Assembly: GCF_938010525.1 (NCBI RefSeq)
Contig: NZ_CALLVK010000007.1
Span: 1 to 29,530, forward strand
Source of the DNA: Abiotrophia sp938010525
GTDB taxonomy: Bacteria; Bacillota; Bacilli; Lactobacillales; Aerococcaceae
Length of the DNA: 29,530 nt
Direction of reading: 5' to 3'
Shown here: positions 7,901 through 15,906 of the stretch, piece by piece
Position numbering within the stretch: position 1 is the stretch's first letter
Layout of the letters: each line of letters starts with the position of its first letter
Notes under the pieces: model-generated
What the model saw: the letters and a program-made list of their open reading frames with translations, nothing else
Told to the model about the DNA's origin: nothing
Databases searched by the model: none
Translations under genes and position numbers: made by a program

Positions 7901-10900
7901 CGGTCACGGCTTTAGCTTGACCCACGAAGTTCTTCTCAGGAAGGAAAGTAACCGTTCCATCAGCTGCCACAGTGTAAGTCCCTTGGTTTTCTACCTTGAG
8001 GCTTTCGACCAATTGACCTTGGGCATCCTTAAGTTTAGCAGGCACCTGATCATCCATTGGCACATCTGCATGGCCTGGTTGGAAGGTTACTTGCTTGCTT
8101 TGGCTAGCGCCACGAATACCGGTTGAGGTCGCAGGTGCCCCGACTGGTTTTACACCTGTAACATGTGGAGTGTAAGTTGCCACTGCAGGCGTTCCGTTCT
8201 CATCCTTAGCTTGGACTTGAACTGGTACTGGGTCACCTACAAAGTCCTTATTAGGTTGGAAGGTTACCTGACCATTTTGGTTGAGTGTGTAGGTCCCAAT
8301 TTCTTTACCGTTAGCATCTTTGGCAGGGATGGTGGTCTCAGTTGAAGCTTGACCATCTACCAAGAATTGGAGAGAGTTAGCCGCAATAGGCACAGTATAA
8401 TCATGGCCATCTACTGCGGTCGTCCCTGGGGTAAAGGTTAATTGCCCTACTTGTTCTTTGCCTTGAATATCAGTTGTTTCTGCATCCTGTGCGCTTGGTT
8501 TAACGGCTAGGACATTTGGTGTGTAGGTTGCGGTGGCTGGCGTACCATTTTCATCTTCTACCTGGACAGTTACTGGGTCAGGCTGGCCGGTAAAGTCTTT
8601 CTTCGGTTGGAAGGTCACTTTGCCACTTGCTTGATCAAGAGTGTAGGTCCCGACTTCTTGACCATTCTTCATGGCCGGTGTAGTCGTCTGCTCAATCACT
8701 TGACCCCCTACAACTAAACGGTAACTGTTAGGCTTCAAATCGACTGTAACGGGACTTCCATCGATAGTGACGGTCCCTGGCGTGTAGGTCGGCGTGCCGG
8801 TTTGGCTAGCTCCTTGAACACCTTCAGAGGTTACGTCTTTTCCGCTTGGAATTGGCAATTTATTAGTAATAACCGTCGTATTTCCTTCAGATTTAACTTC
8901 CTTATAGTAACCCGCGGGCACTTCTACTTCGTCGGCACTATAGATATAAGGACGTCCATTATTAACTGAAGGTACATCTGGAATGCTAATTTGCCACTTA
9001 TCATTTTCAGTAATGTCGAGTGGGTCACGATAATTTTGGCCGTCTTGCTTGAGTTGCACCTTAATCGGCTTCCGTTTGCCTAGACGGTTATTATCATCTT
9101 CCCATTCCTTCTTAACATAGTAGGTGCGTACCTTACGTTCATTGATAATGGTATAAGTATGCTCATCTTCACCTTCAGCAGGATTACTTGGATCATTAAT
9201 TGACATAACAGTATAATCGAGGCCATATCGTTCTGGTAGAACCTCACGGACATCGTAGTCTGGAACCTCAGGGTCTAAGAGCTCACCATTTGCTAGACGC
9301 TTGAAGACTCCTTGCCAATTATTGGCTTCATTGAGGGTCAAGGTAGCCAAGACATCTCGTGGGCTAGTTTTACGGAAGAGTTCAAAAACTACTTGGTCTA
9401 GGTTCTTATCATTAATCCACTTCTTGGCAACCGGGATATAGTGAGGCAATTGGTTGACTACCGCATTGGTATCACCAAAGCTGGTCAGGTCATTCGCGTC
9501 CCGGTTAGTAGAGAAGAAGTTAGTTGCCTTCTCACGATTAATGTAGCCATTAGTATAAGCTGGCGCCTTCATTGGCACATCGAAGTTAATGATTTCGCCT
9601 GGCTCAACCACTTGGCCTTGGTTCAAGACAATCTTAATAGCTGTTACTTGGGTAAAATCAGCTACTTGATCTTCCGTCATCCAGCCGTCACGCCCTACTT
9701 CTTGTGCTGCATTCTTAGTCATGTCAGCCGCAGTGTGGTAGTAGACAGTGTACTTGGCAGGAACATTGAGTGGTCCTGTAAGCAGGTTAGAGAATTTACT
9801 TGTATTAACATCCCCGCTATATGGTAGACGGTCATACAAGACAAAGTGTTTCATCGGTAAGACAGAGAAGTTCCGAGTCTGCAAGCGATAATCAAAAGCT
9901 TCATCATAATCGGTTAAGACTGGGTTTGTATGGAAGCTTTGGCCTGCCTTACGGATGTACTTGGTAGAAGCAATTTCAGATGGAAGGTTAACCGTAGTTT
10001 TTGAAGTAGCCCCCACTAACTGAGCCGGTGTCTTACCATCAACTTGAATATTGAACTTATTATCTACTAATGTTGTTGATTTTACCCCATCTGGAAGTGG
10101 ATCATACTCATCAGAAATAAAGTAAGCATGGTTATCTTCATTATTAGTAGGTGTTTGAATTTTGGTTGGAATAGCCCCTTCATTGATAGTCCCTTCCACT
10201 AAAATTGGGAAGTTAGGCTTAACATCAGAGAAGGCCGGAATAGTTCCTAGGTCAATAATGACGGCGGTACGACCTGAGCCATTATAGTTCTCAACGACTT
10301 CAACATTCTTAATCTTGCCCTTGTCTGCCGCTAATTCTTCAGTAGCACTCTTAAAGGTCACCCCTTGAGGCAGGATATCAATGAACTTAGCATTGCGGTA
10401 GGCACGTGCTGGTGACACTACGAAGTTAGAGAAGACTAGGCGATAGACAACTCGCTCACCTAAGGTCCCCGTTTGGTTTACGGTAGTAGTCTTGTTGAAT
10501 TGTACGGTTTCTTCCAATGTATCAGCCAACATCCGGGCGTTAGCACTTAATTGCTTTGGTTTGACTTCAGAGCCGTCTTCCGTCTCTAAAGCGATATCTA
10601 GGGTAGCTACGTTGTTATAGAACTTATTCTCTGTCAGGGCCTTAGTATTATAAGGATCTAAGAGACGAGTCCGGTATTGCAAAGCAAAGCCTGTGGTTGG
10701 CATGTGTTTCTGACCGGCAGGCAGCTTAATCCGAATCCCCTTATATTTACGAGTAGCAGCTACGGCTTGAGTATCTTCAATTTCGCCACTTTGAACCTTG
10801 GCTACCTGTTCTTGGACTTGGGCCCAAGCTTGGGCATCAATGTTCTCAATGGAACGTTTGGTACGCGATAGGGTATCGATATAAGTTTCACTACCATCTT

Positions 10901-12383
10901 CAGCCACCGCATAAATGTCTAGTGGGATGTTCAAAGTTCCACTAACGGTCAAGCTATATGGATACATACGTTCATCTAATTGAGTATCTTCCATTACTAG
11001 TTGCGATACAGGCAGAGCCGAAGTATTCCGGAAGGCTAAGCTCCAGAAAGCCTCCACTAAGTGGTTAGCCTGAGGCTGCAAGCGAATCCGACCACTATTA
11101 TTGGCAATCTTCCGGAACATCCCCGCAGGAACTAATTCACTGGTCAAGGTGAAAGGCACATCGTCTGTCAAGACAGTATCGGGTTCTGACGGCCCTTTTT
11201 GGTAAGGGGTCATGGTCAATTCTACATTATTACTGTGGACGATTTGCTTATTACCATTTTTAAACTTAGCATTAGGGAATGACAAGCGTAGACGAACATT
11301 CCGTAAGGTTGTCTCTGCCCCACCAGAAGCTGGGTCTGGGTTGGTTACAGTATAAGAAACCGTGCCATCACCATTGTTGGTCCAACCTGGGTTTTTGGCT
11401 GGGTCGAAGGTAGCTGTCAGCGTTTGACCACCGACACCCTCATAGGTAGGCAAGGTATCCTTGATGACAATGGTCTCATAGGAACGATAGGTCTGATTAG
11501 CCCGATATTCTTGGATAGTTTGGTTGGTAATGCCTTGAGGAGATAGGAAGAAATAGAATGGCACGTCAGAGGCTTTATCATTAAGATAGTCCCCACCATC
11601 AGTTTCCCCACCATAGATATCTTGTTGGACGAACATGTCCAAGGTATTAGCTTTAACCAACTTTTGGAGTTGCGGTTTATCTGCTTTGACATTAAAGGTC
11701 AAGTCAGAGGATGGGCCCGCAACCACTCGACGGTCTGCTTGCCGAACGGCTACTCGCGGTTGGACGCTATAACCATCTGGCGTCAGGCGATCCTTAAATT
11801 TAATACTGAAGGGGAAAGAACCTGATGTAGTCCGCTCAATATTATTAAGCGCAACTGTTAAAACATAGTTCTCACCATCTTGAGTTAAGACACCTGCTTC
11901 TTTGGCAATACCACCCGCAGTCGCTGCCATTGTTTCAACATACTTGGCTGGTACGCGAATCTCAACAAAGGCACCCTCTAAGGTATCATTGAGTCCTGAT
12001 CCATCGACTGATACTTCCCCAACGTGGGAACTGGTCGTGTACTTAGCATCGGTCCCTGTGTTGTTGTTAAGGGTCATTTTCAAGACACCGTTAACTTCCG
12101 CAGAACGCAATTTTGTAGAACCTGACTCACTGCTAGATTCCTGACTGGATTCTTCCTGGGCTGGAACTGCAGGTTCTTGGTTGTCTGGCGCTGGACTTGG
12201 AGTCACCTCCTCCACTTTGCTTTCTTCTGAGTTTGCTGGAGCTACGATAGGGGTCGTAGTGCTATCCTCAGTGCTTACTTCTTGTGCATAAGTAACCACT
12301 GTTGGAAAAAGCGCGCCTAAAACTAAGAGGACTACTGCCATCAGCTGGTAAAACTTACGCACGAACTGACTTGTCAATTTCAT
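4953..12383 (-). CDS. Giant LPxTG-anchored surface adhesin with CshA-type fibril repeats
   Basis: Protein of 2476 residues, starting at ATG 12383 (MKLTSQFVRKFYQ), where AAGGAAGG lies 5 nt upstream; an in-frame ATG 12 codons earlier lacks a binding site. Residues 1-34 are a Sec signal peptide (cleavage near VTYA-QE), not of the YSIRK type. A Ser/Glu/Pro-rich stretch follows (35-90), then a non-repetitive region of about 900 residues likely to hold the ligand-binding domains. Two Cna-B-like segments (about 981-1177) follow, then 11 CshA-type repeats of about 112 residues (1179-2411), a Ser-rich spacer, LPKTG at 2442-2446, a hydrophobic segment and the tail RKVKAEN. Sortase A would anchor it to peptidoglycan. 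It is monocistronic, with its own promoter and terminator. Adhesin function is inferred; the ligand cannot be read from sequence. Confidence 0.9.
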   Translation of the reverse strand: MKLTSQFVRKFYQLMAVVLLVLGALFPTVVTYAQEVSTEDSTTTPIVAPANSEESKVEEVTPSPAPDNQEPAVPAQEESSQESSSESGSTKLRSAEVNGVLKMTLNNNTGTDAKYTTSSHVGEVSVDGSGLNDTLEGAFVEIRVPAKYVETMAATAGGIAKEAGVLTQDGENYVLTVALNNIERTTSGSFPFSIKFKDRLTPDGYSVQPRVAVRQADRRVVAGPSSDLTFNVKADKPQLQKLVKANTLDMFVQQDIYGGETDGGDYLNDKASDVPFYFFLSPQGITNQTIQEYRANQTYRSYETIVIKDTLPTYEGVGGQTLTATFDPAKNPGWTNNGDGTVSYTVTNPDPASGGAETTLRNVRLRLSFPNAKFKNGNKQIVHSNNVELTMTPYQKGPSEPDTVLTDDVPFTLTSELVPAGMFRKIANNSGRIRLQPQANHLVEAFWSLAFRNTSALPVSQLVMEDTQLDERMYPYSLTVSGTLNIPLDIYAVAEDGSETYIDTLSRTKRSIENIDAQAWAQVQEQVAKVQSGEIEDTQAVAATRKYKGIRIKLPAGQKHMPTTGFALQYRTRLLDPYNTKALTENKFYNNVATLDIALETEDGSEVKPKQLSANARMLADTLEETVQFNKTTTVNQTGTLGERVVYRLVFSNFVVSPARAYRNAKFIDILPQGVTFKSATEELAADKGKIKNVEVVENYNGSGRTAVIIDLGTIPAFSDVKPNFPILVEGTINEGAIPTKIQTPTNNEDNHAYFISDEYDPLPDGVKSTTLVDNKFNIQVDGKTPAQLVGATSKTTVNLPSEIASTKYIRKAGQSFHTNPVLTDYDEAFDYRLQTRNFSVLPMKHFVLYDRLPYSGDVNTSKFSNLLTGPLNVPAKYTVYYHTAADMTKNAAQEVGRDGWMTEDQVADFTQVTAIKIVLNQGQVVEPGEIINFDVPMKAPAYTNGYINREKATNFFSTNRDANDLTSFGDTNAVVNQLPHYIPVAKKWINDKNLDQVVFELFRKTSPRDVLATLTLNEANNWQGVFKRLANGELLDPEVPDYDVREVLPERYGLDYTVMSINDPSNPAEGEDEHTYTIINERKVRTYYVKKEWEDDNNRLGKRKPIKVQLKQDGQNYRDPLDITENDKWQISIPDVPSVNNGRPYIYSADEVEVPAGYYKEVKSEGNTTVITNKLPIPSGKDVTSEGVQGASQTGTPTYTPGTVTIDGSPVTVDLKPNSYRLVVGGQVIEQTTTPAMKNGQEVGTYTLDQASGKVTFQPKKDFTGQPDPVTVQVEDENGTPATATYTPNVLAVKPSAQDAETTDIQGKEQVGQLTFTPGTTAVDGHDYTVPIAANSLQFLVDGQASTETTIPAKDANGKEIGTYTLNQNGQVTFQPNKDFVGDPVPVQVQAKDENGTPAVATYTPHVTGVKPVGAPATSTGIRGASQSKQVTFQPGHADVPMDDQVPAKLKDAQGQLVESLKVENQGTYTVAADGTVTFLPEKNFVGQAKAVTVVRVDKNGTPAEATYTPTVVDATPTSANAETTDIQGQVQEGTVSFAPGQAQIDGQAVTVPLVENSLVFVVDGQVVQEKEIDAKDTDGKTIGTYKLNSETGQVTFTPHKDYVGTPVPATIQAHDTNDVTVTATYQPHVTGVTPSGKDVTSSGLQGASQTGQPVFTPGDAKVPITINDQQPAQFYVGGQAVTETSLPATKDGKEVGTYTLDPKTGQVTFQPKADFVGTPDPVTVQVKDANGTPARANYTPTVLPTSRQGLDKVSQDIQGKAQTGQPEFTYNPDPNNGGADQAIQVSAQNPAKFVVDGAATDASQIDAKDKDGKVIGTYKLTPETGLITFQPNKDFVGTAQPATIQVLDPNGVAVSATYTPTVTPVTPTGTSVTSEGLQGQAQTGTPSFEAGHADVPITINDEQPARLVDPTTGQAVNETSLPAVKDGKTVGTYTIDPKTGTVTFQPNKDFVGTPDPIQVEVKDANGTPAKASYIPTVTAVVPRGDNQTTTDIQGKTQSATLVFTPGSDKVPMDDTVAATFEDGSTEKKVEGQGTYTVAKDGTVTFVPEKSFVGTADPVTVKRQDVNGTVATATYTPIVTAVTPSGSPATSSGLQGASQTGTPSFTPGHPDVPIKIDADQPAQFVLAGKAVTETSVPATKDGQEVGTYTLDPLTGTVTFQPKKDFVGVPDPVTVQAKDANGTPATATYTPSVTGVTPSGNQVESYGLKGQIQTGKPSFTPGNSQVPIDMDVDPTFEDGSKRVTLKGQGSYVLANDGTVTFLPEPDFVGTATSIVVVRVDTNGTPAKGTYTPHVLDIVPNHAKSEDVQGKTQSATVGATDQTSGQDLVPSASRPARLIDPFTKEATDATTVPALDDNGKEIGSYTLNPLTGHVTFQPNEDFVGQPQGAAVVFQHESGVSVIARYQPYVTPNPDSNDSGSSVSEQSADASEPNERGKRLGKHLPKTGESNDFFWLATGFMTLALTLVFLGRKVKAEN
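5151..8849 (-). repeat. Eleven tandem CshA-type fibril repeats in the adhesin gene
   Basis: Each unit of about 112 codons ends in a pattern like GTYTLDPKTGQVTFQPKKDF, then VG-x-P-x-PVTV, NGTPA-x-ATYTP-x-V. Units 3, 8 and 10 are a shorter form with GQGTYTVAxDGTVTFLPE. The start of each unit alternates between a GLQGASQTG-like and a DIQGKxQ-like sequence for units 1-9, so the array probably grew by duplication of a two-unit block. Confidence 0.88.
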
Positions 12384-12438
12384 TAAATCCTTCCTTTCTT
12401 TCAGAATTATTACGAACAAAAAATTCTATCGACAACTC

Positions 12439-12467
12439 ATTATACACCATCAAAACGGCATTTCCAA
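12439..12467 (-). promoter_or_regulatory. Promoter of the adhesin gene
   Basis: Minus strand: -35 TTGGAA (12462-12467), a 17-bp spacer, and a consensus -10 TATAAT (12439-12444). It predicts a leader of roughly 50 nt before the ATG at 12383. Confidence 0.7.
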
Positions 12468-12664
12468 TAGCTTATATTAAAATTCCAAACGCAATATTCG
12501 CTACTAATTTTGGTAGATTGTTATGATATTGTGACGATAGTAATAGTATGGACAAGTGAATCGTGAATTAGTGCCACATACTCACAGTTTTTTCTCACTA
12601 TTTTTCTCTCATAGTTCCCAATAAAAGCAAGGAATATAGCATTTATACATACAAATAATGCCTA
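12468..12664. other. AT-rich non-coding region upstream of the adhesin promoter
   Basis: The 315-nt gap between the adhesin start and the nucleosidase gene holds the adhesin promoter at one end and the nucleosidase terminator at the other. Between them I see AT-rich DNA with two similar T-rich stretches (TTTTTTCTCACTA, then TTTTTCTCTCATA, about 12588-12613) and no credible open frame or RNA gene. It could hold upstream activator sites for the adhesin, but nothing specific is recognisable. Confidence 0.4.
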
Positions 12665-12690
12665 CAAAAAAACGGGGCTATCTGCCCCGC
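12665..12690 (-). terminator. Terminator of the metQ-nucleosidase operon
   Basis: Minus strand: CGGGGC-AGATA-GCCCCG, a 6-bp all-GC stem, followed by a run of T. It lies 10 nt past the nucleosidase stop codon. Confidence 0.85.
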
Positions 12691-12698
12691 AATTTTTC

Positions 12699-13412
12699 TT
12701 AAATTATTTGTGTTAGGACGGTCAGCACCGCATCAAAAGCGTTCTGAGCAGCTAGCGCCAGACTATCCTTGAAAAGTTGAGGAGCATGTGCGCCAACGTG
12801 ATCTGAGATGCCCCGAATGTTGAGAACCTGACAAGCTGAACTTACTAGAACCTGAGCTAGGGCGGCACTTTCCATATCAGAAGCTAGGAGGCCCGGTTGC
12901 CGTTCCAGGATTTCCGCTACCCTCTGAGGATCGCTCATAAAAGAATCTGACGTCGCAATAGTGCCTACATGAACCTGATAGGACTTGCCTGCCTCTTGGA
13001 AATGAGCCAGCAGATTAGTCAGCAAGTCAGCTGCGACCGGGTAATCAGCCGGCATTTGTGGGACCTGCCCCCAAGCGTAATTGAAGCCTGTGGCATCCAC
13101 ATCGCTATAGACAAAACGGTCACTTATGACTACGTCACCTAAGGCCACGCTTGGCTCAAAACACCCCGTCGATCCAGTATTGATGACTAGGTCTGGCCCT
13201 ACTTGGCTTAAGAGCCAGGCAGCGCAGGCGGCAGCATTAGCCTTACCAATACCAGACTCTACCAAGTAAAGCTGACTAATCCCGGTTCCTTCAGGTGGGT
13301 TGACTGCTTCTATGCGAGTCTTAGCCTGTTCAAAGACTAGCTGCTTGGCCCCAAAATGTTGGCGGAAAGGCGCCAACTCTTCCTGCATGGCGGCTACGAT
13401 GGCTACTTTCAT
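12699..13412 (-). CDS. mtnN: 5'-methylthioadenosine/S-adenosylhomocysteine nucleosidase
   Basis: Protein of 237 residues, slightly longer than the usual 230. It hydrolyses the adenine-ribose bond of MTA and SAH, feeding methionine salvage and the LuxS pathway. Catalytic residues are in place: Glu12 (AAMQEE), Glu181 in SDMESAA and Asp204 in GISDH. GIGK (54-57), NTGS (78-81) and DVDATGFNYAWGQVP (104-118) also fit the family. Its ATG overlaps the metQ stop by one base (TAATG), and a GAAGGAAG binding site lies inside the end of metQ, so translation is coupled. The T-box upstream of metQ would therefore also control this gene by charged-tRNA(Met) level. Confidence 0.93.
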   Translation of the reverse strand: MKVAIVAAMQEELAPFRQHFGAKQLVFEQAKTRIEAVNPPEGTGISQLYLVESGIGKANAAACAAWLLSQVGPDLVINTGSTGCFEPSVALGDVVISDRFVYSDVDATGFNYAWGQVPQMPADYPVAADLLTNLLAHFQEAGKSYQVHVGTIATSDSFMSDPQRVAEILERQPGLLASDMESAALAQVLVSSACQVLNIRGISDHVGAHAPQLFKDSLALAAQNAFDAVLTVLTQII

Positions 13413-14266
13413 TATTCAGCTTCCTTCCAGACATCTTTAATGTCTTTTTTCACTTCTACCTTGGTCCCCTGGAACTTTTCCTTGATGAATTCTTGGACCT
13501 TAGGAGTGTGGTAGAGTTCCACTAGTTTAAGTAGATTCTCGTCTTTTTCGCGGCCTTTCTTGACGGCGATAACGTTAATGCGTGACTTGGTTGAATCGTT
13601 GATTTCTTCCTTGTAGATGGCATCCTTAAGAACGTTAAGGCCACCTTCCAAAGCAATGGTGTTCCCGATAATGGAGAGGTCCACATCGTCTAAGACACGA
13701 ACCGCTGTGGTGTCATCAATTAACTTGAATTCTAGCTTCTTAGGGTTTTCAATGACATCATCGGGTGTCCCCACGCCATCATCAAAGTCAGGTTTGAGCT
13801 TGATTAGCCCAGCTGATTCAAGCAAGCGCAAAGCTCGAGTGGTGTTGGCTGGGTTATCAGCCAAGGCCACCACAGCCCCTTCCTTGACTTCATCAATCTT
13901 CTTGTATTTCTTAGAATAAATCCCCATTGGCTCGATATAGGTTGTCCCAATCGGTACCAAAGCATTGTCGGATTCCTTGTTGAAGGCATCTAAGTAGCCC
14001 AAAGATTGGAAGGCATTGGCATCCACGATACCATCCGCTACAGACTTGTTAAGTGGCAAGCCCCCATCAATTTCTTTGACCTCAATCTCTAAACCTGCTT
14101 TCTTAGCTTCTTCTGACTCAGCAATGAACTTCCAGACATCGTAGTCAGAGCCAATACTGCTGACCGTGACCTTAGTCGCAGCAGATGCAGGCAGGGCCGC
14201 ACCAAATAAGCTAAGGGCAGCGAGTGTGGTAAGGGTAACTTTCTTGGCAAAACTTTTAATGGACAT
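13412..14266 (-). CDS. metQ: MetQ-type methionine ABC transporter substrate-binding protein, without a lipobox
   Basis: Protein of 284 residues from ATG 14266 (MSIKSFAKK), preceded by AAAGGAG; an earlier in-frame ATG at 14311 falls in the T tail of the T-box terminator and cannot be used in the read-through message as a normal start. It belongs to the NlpA/MetQ family (SDYDVWKFIAES, DANAFQSLGYLDAFN, GIYSKKYK, LADNPANTTRALRLLE). The family captures D/L-methionine for MetNI. The N-terminus is a signal peptide ending LFGAALPASA-AT, with no cysteine, whereas Gram-positive MetQ proteins are normally lipoproteins. No metN or metI gene is next to it, so the ATPase and permease must be elsewhere. It is controlled by a Met T-box. 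Confidence 0.9.
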   Translation of the reverse strand: MSIKSFAKKVTLTTLAALSLFGAALPASAATKVTVSSIGSDYDVWKFIAESEEAKKAGLEIEVKEIDGGLPLNKSVADGIVDANAFQSLGYLDAFNKESDNALVPIGTTYIEPMGIYSKKYKKIDEVKEGAVVALADNPANTTRALRLLESAGLIKLKPDFDDGVGTPDDVIENPKKLEFKLIDDTTAVRVLDDVDLSIIGNTIALEGGLNVLKDAIYKEEINDSTKSRINVIAVKKGREKDENLLKLVELYHTPKVQEFIKEKFQGTKVEVKKDIKDVWKEAE

Positions 14267-14309
14267 ATGTGATTCTCCTTTTGATGGCTGATTTTTGACG
14301 GGAGAAGAC

Positions 14310-14346
14310 AAAAAAAGCCCGTCCTCCCCTAGGGAAAAGGACGAGC
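14310..14346 (-). terminator. T-box-controlled terminator before metQ
   Basis: Minus strand: GCTCGTCCT pairs with AGGACGGGC (one G-T pair) around a C/T/G-rich loop and is followed by seven T. Its 5' side lies directly after the T-box sequence, as expected for the competing antiterminator. Confidence 0.88.
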
Positions 14347-14530
14347 GTCACTCGTGGTACCACCTTCATTCACCCTGCCGTCACCGACAAGGCCTCTGTG
14401 AGTCCGCTAGGACTCTGCCATGGTAACGGGTGCCCCCGTGCGTTGGTTTAAGCCAAGCGCCCACTCTGAGACCATTTGTAAGGAGATCCTAGGCTTGCTT
14501 CCACCCGCTACAAGCTCTCTAGACAAGGAT
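14310..14530 (-). promoter_or_regulatory. T-box riboswitch, methionine specifier
   Basis: Minus-strand leader. Stem I starts with AGAGAGC and contains GGGTGGAAGC; on its 3' side the specifier loop ACAAATGGTCTC gives the codon ATG (14473-14475), flanked by a purine and by TCTC that pairs with the starting GAGA. The T-box proper is AGGTGGTACCACG (about 14352-14364). A terminator closes the element. Uncharged tRNA(Met) would favour antitermination and turn on metQ and the nucleosidase gene. Confidence 0.92.
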
Positions 14531-14570
14531 TGATCCCTACTCTTCTCTTCAACGTGTTTCCTATGTTTTC

Positions 14571-14599
14571 ACTATACCTAAGTCCCAAGCCAGGGTCAA
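14571..14599 (-). promoter_or_regulatory. Promoter of the T-box metQ operon
   Basis: Minus strand: -35 TTGACC (14594-14599), a 17-bp spacer, and -10 TATAGT (14571-14576), placed to start transcription about 40 nt before Stem I. Confidence 0.78.
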
Positions 14600-14663
14600 G
14601 CTATGCTGTTAGACGAAAAATCTAGCATGTGTTATAGGCAATAGTTATAAGCCCCCCCTAAAC

Positions 14664-14699
14664 TAAAACAAGCACCCCAACTTGGCCATGGGGTGCTTG
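14664..14699 (-). terminator. Terminator of the fucose operon
   Basis: Minus strand: CAAGCACCCC and its perfect complement GGGGTGCTTG around an 11-nt loop, followed by TTTTAG. It lies about 20 nt past the fucO stop. Confidence 0.85.
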
Positions 14700-14721
14700 T
14701 CAATCTTTATCTAGTTAGGTC

Positions 14722-15873
14722 CTAGAAGAGTTCCTTATAGAAGGCAATGGTTTCTTCCAAGGTTGGGGTGAATGGATTACCTGGTGCGCAGGCATCAATC
14801 ATGGCATTCTTGGATAGATATTCGAAGTCAAAGTCTTTTTCTTCAATCCCTAATTCGGTTAACTTCTTAGGAATCCCCACTGTTTCAGACAATTTTTCGA
14901 TTTCGCTAATGGCATAATCAGCACACTCTTGGTCTGACTTGCCTTCAACTTGTAAACCTAAAGCCTTGGCCACATCACGGAAGGCAGCTGGTACGCGCTT
15001 AGCATTTTCACGTTCGATTACTGGTAATAACATGGCACAGCAGACACCGTGTGGTAAATGATAAACTGCCCCTAGTTGGTGAGCCATTGAGTGGACATAA
15101 CCTAAACCAGCGTTGTTGAAGGCCATACCACCTAAGAAGATAGCGTTTACCATGCCTTCACGGGCTTCGATATCATGTCCATCCTTGACTGCTCGTGGCA
15201 AGAATTCCTTGATCAATTCGATTGCCCCGATTGAGAGTTTCTTGGTGACGCCATAAGCACCCGGTGTTACCAAGGCTTCTACCGCGTGAGTCAAGGCATC
15301 CATACCAGTTGCAGCCGTTAGAGCTGCTGGTTTAGATACCATTAATTCAGGGTCGTTAACAGAAATCAGCGCCAAACTATTCTTGTCAACCATGACCATT
15401 TTAACCTTACGTTCTTCGTCGGTAATGACATAGTTAATGGTAATTTCAGCAGAAGTCCCAGCTGTTGTATTAATGGCAACAACTGGCAAACCTTTCTTAG
15501 CTGATTTGTGCAAACCTTCGTAGTCTTGAGGCTTACCACCATTGGTTGCCATAACCGAGATACAGCTAGCTGCGTCTTGTGGTGAACCGCCACCGAGTGA
15601 GATGATGAAGTCGCAGTTGTTTTCTTGCAAGGCCTTGAGACCATCCAAGACATTCTTACATGAAGGGTTAGGATCAACATCTGAGAAGACTACATAGTTG
15701 ATTCCTTCTGCATCTAAAGGTTTAGTCACCTTAGGTAAGATATCGCTAGAAGCAATGAAGGTATCCGTTACTAAGAGAGCTTTCTTGTAGCCTAATTCTT
15801 TGACGTAAGAACCAACTTCATTAATCACCCCTTTACCGATTAAGTTAATAGCTGGTACATAAAATGTTGACAT
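14722..15873 (-). CDS. fucO: Lactaldehyde reductase (iron-containing alcohol dehydrogenase)
   Basis: Protein of 383 residues of the group III alcohol dehydrogenases. The NAD-binding motif is GGGSPQDAA (94-102). The metal ligands Asp192, His196, His261 and His275 can be read in GMDALTHAVEA and HSMAHQLGAVYHLPHG, with the spacing seen in E. coli FucO. In the fucose operon the expected reaction is reduction of L-lactaldehyde to L-1,2-propanediol, regenerating NAD+. Similar sequences include 1,3-propanediol and short-chain alcohol dehydrogenases, so the substrate is assigned from context. It is the last gene of the operon, 33 nt after fucU, with an ATAGGAG binding site. Confidence 0.85.
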   Translation of the reverse strand: MSTFYVPAINLIGKGVINEVGSYVKELGYKKALLVTDTFIASSDILPKVTKPLDAEGINYVVFSDVDPNPSCKNVLDGLKALQENNCDFIISLGGGSPQDAASCISVMATNGGKPQDYEGLHKSAKKGLPVVAINTTAGTSAEITINYVITDEERKVKMVMVDKNSLALISVNDPELMVSKPAALTAATGMDALTHAVEALVTPGAYGVTKKLSIGAIELIKEFLPRAVKDGHDIEAREGMVNAIFLGGMAFNNAGLGYVHSMAHQLGAVYHLPHGVCCAMLLPVIERENAKRVPAAFRDVAKALGLQVEGKSDQECADYAISEIEKLSETVGIPKKLTELGIEEKDFDFEYLSKNAMIDACAPGNPFTPTLEETIAFYKELF

Positions 15874-15906
15874 AATTGTTCACTCCTATTGCAATTTTTG
15901 ACGTGG

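Noticed and set aside
5640..8345. Several plus-strand open frames of 60-145 codons antisense to the adhesin repeats
   Set aside because: They recur in register with the repeat units, lack ribosome binding sites and are shadows of the coding strand of a long repetitive gene.
5151..8849. Regularly spaced repeats as a possible CRISPR array
   Set aside because: The period is about 336 bp, the repeats are diverged and continuously coding for CshA-type domains.
12384..12419. Upstream in-frame ATG extending the adhesin by 12 residues
   Set aside because: No ribosome binding site there; the ATG at 12383 has AAGGAAGG at proper distance and starts a normal signal peptide.
14267..14311. Upstream in-frame ATG extending MetQ by 15 residues
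   Set aside because: It lies in the T tail of the T-box terminator; AAAGGAG precedes the ATG at 14266, which begins the signal peptide.
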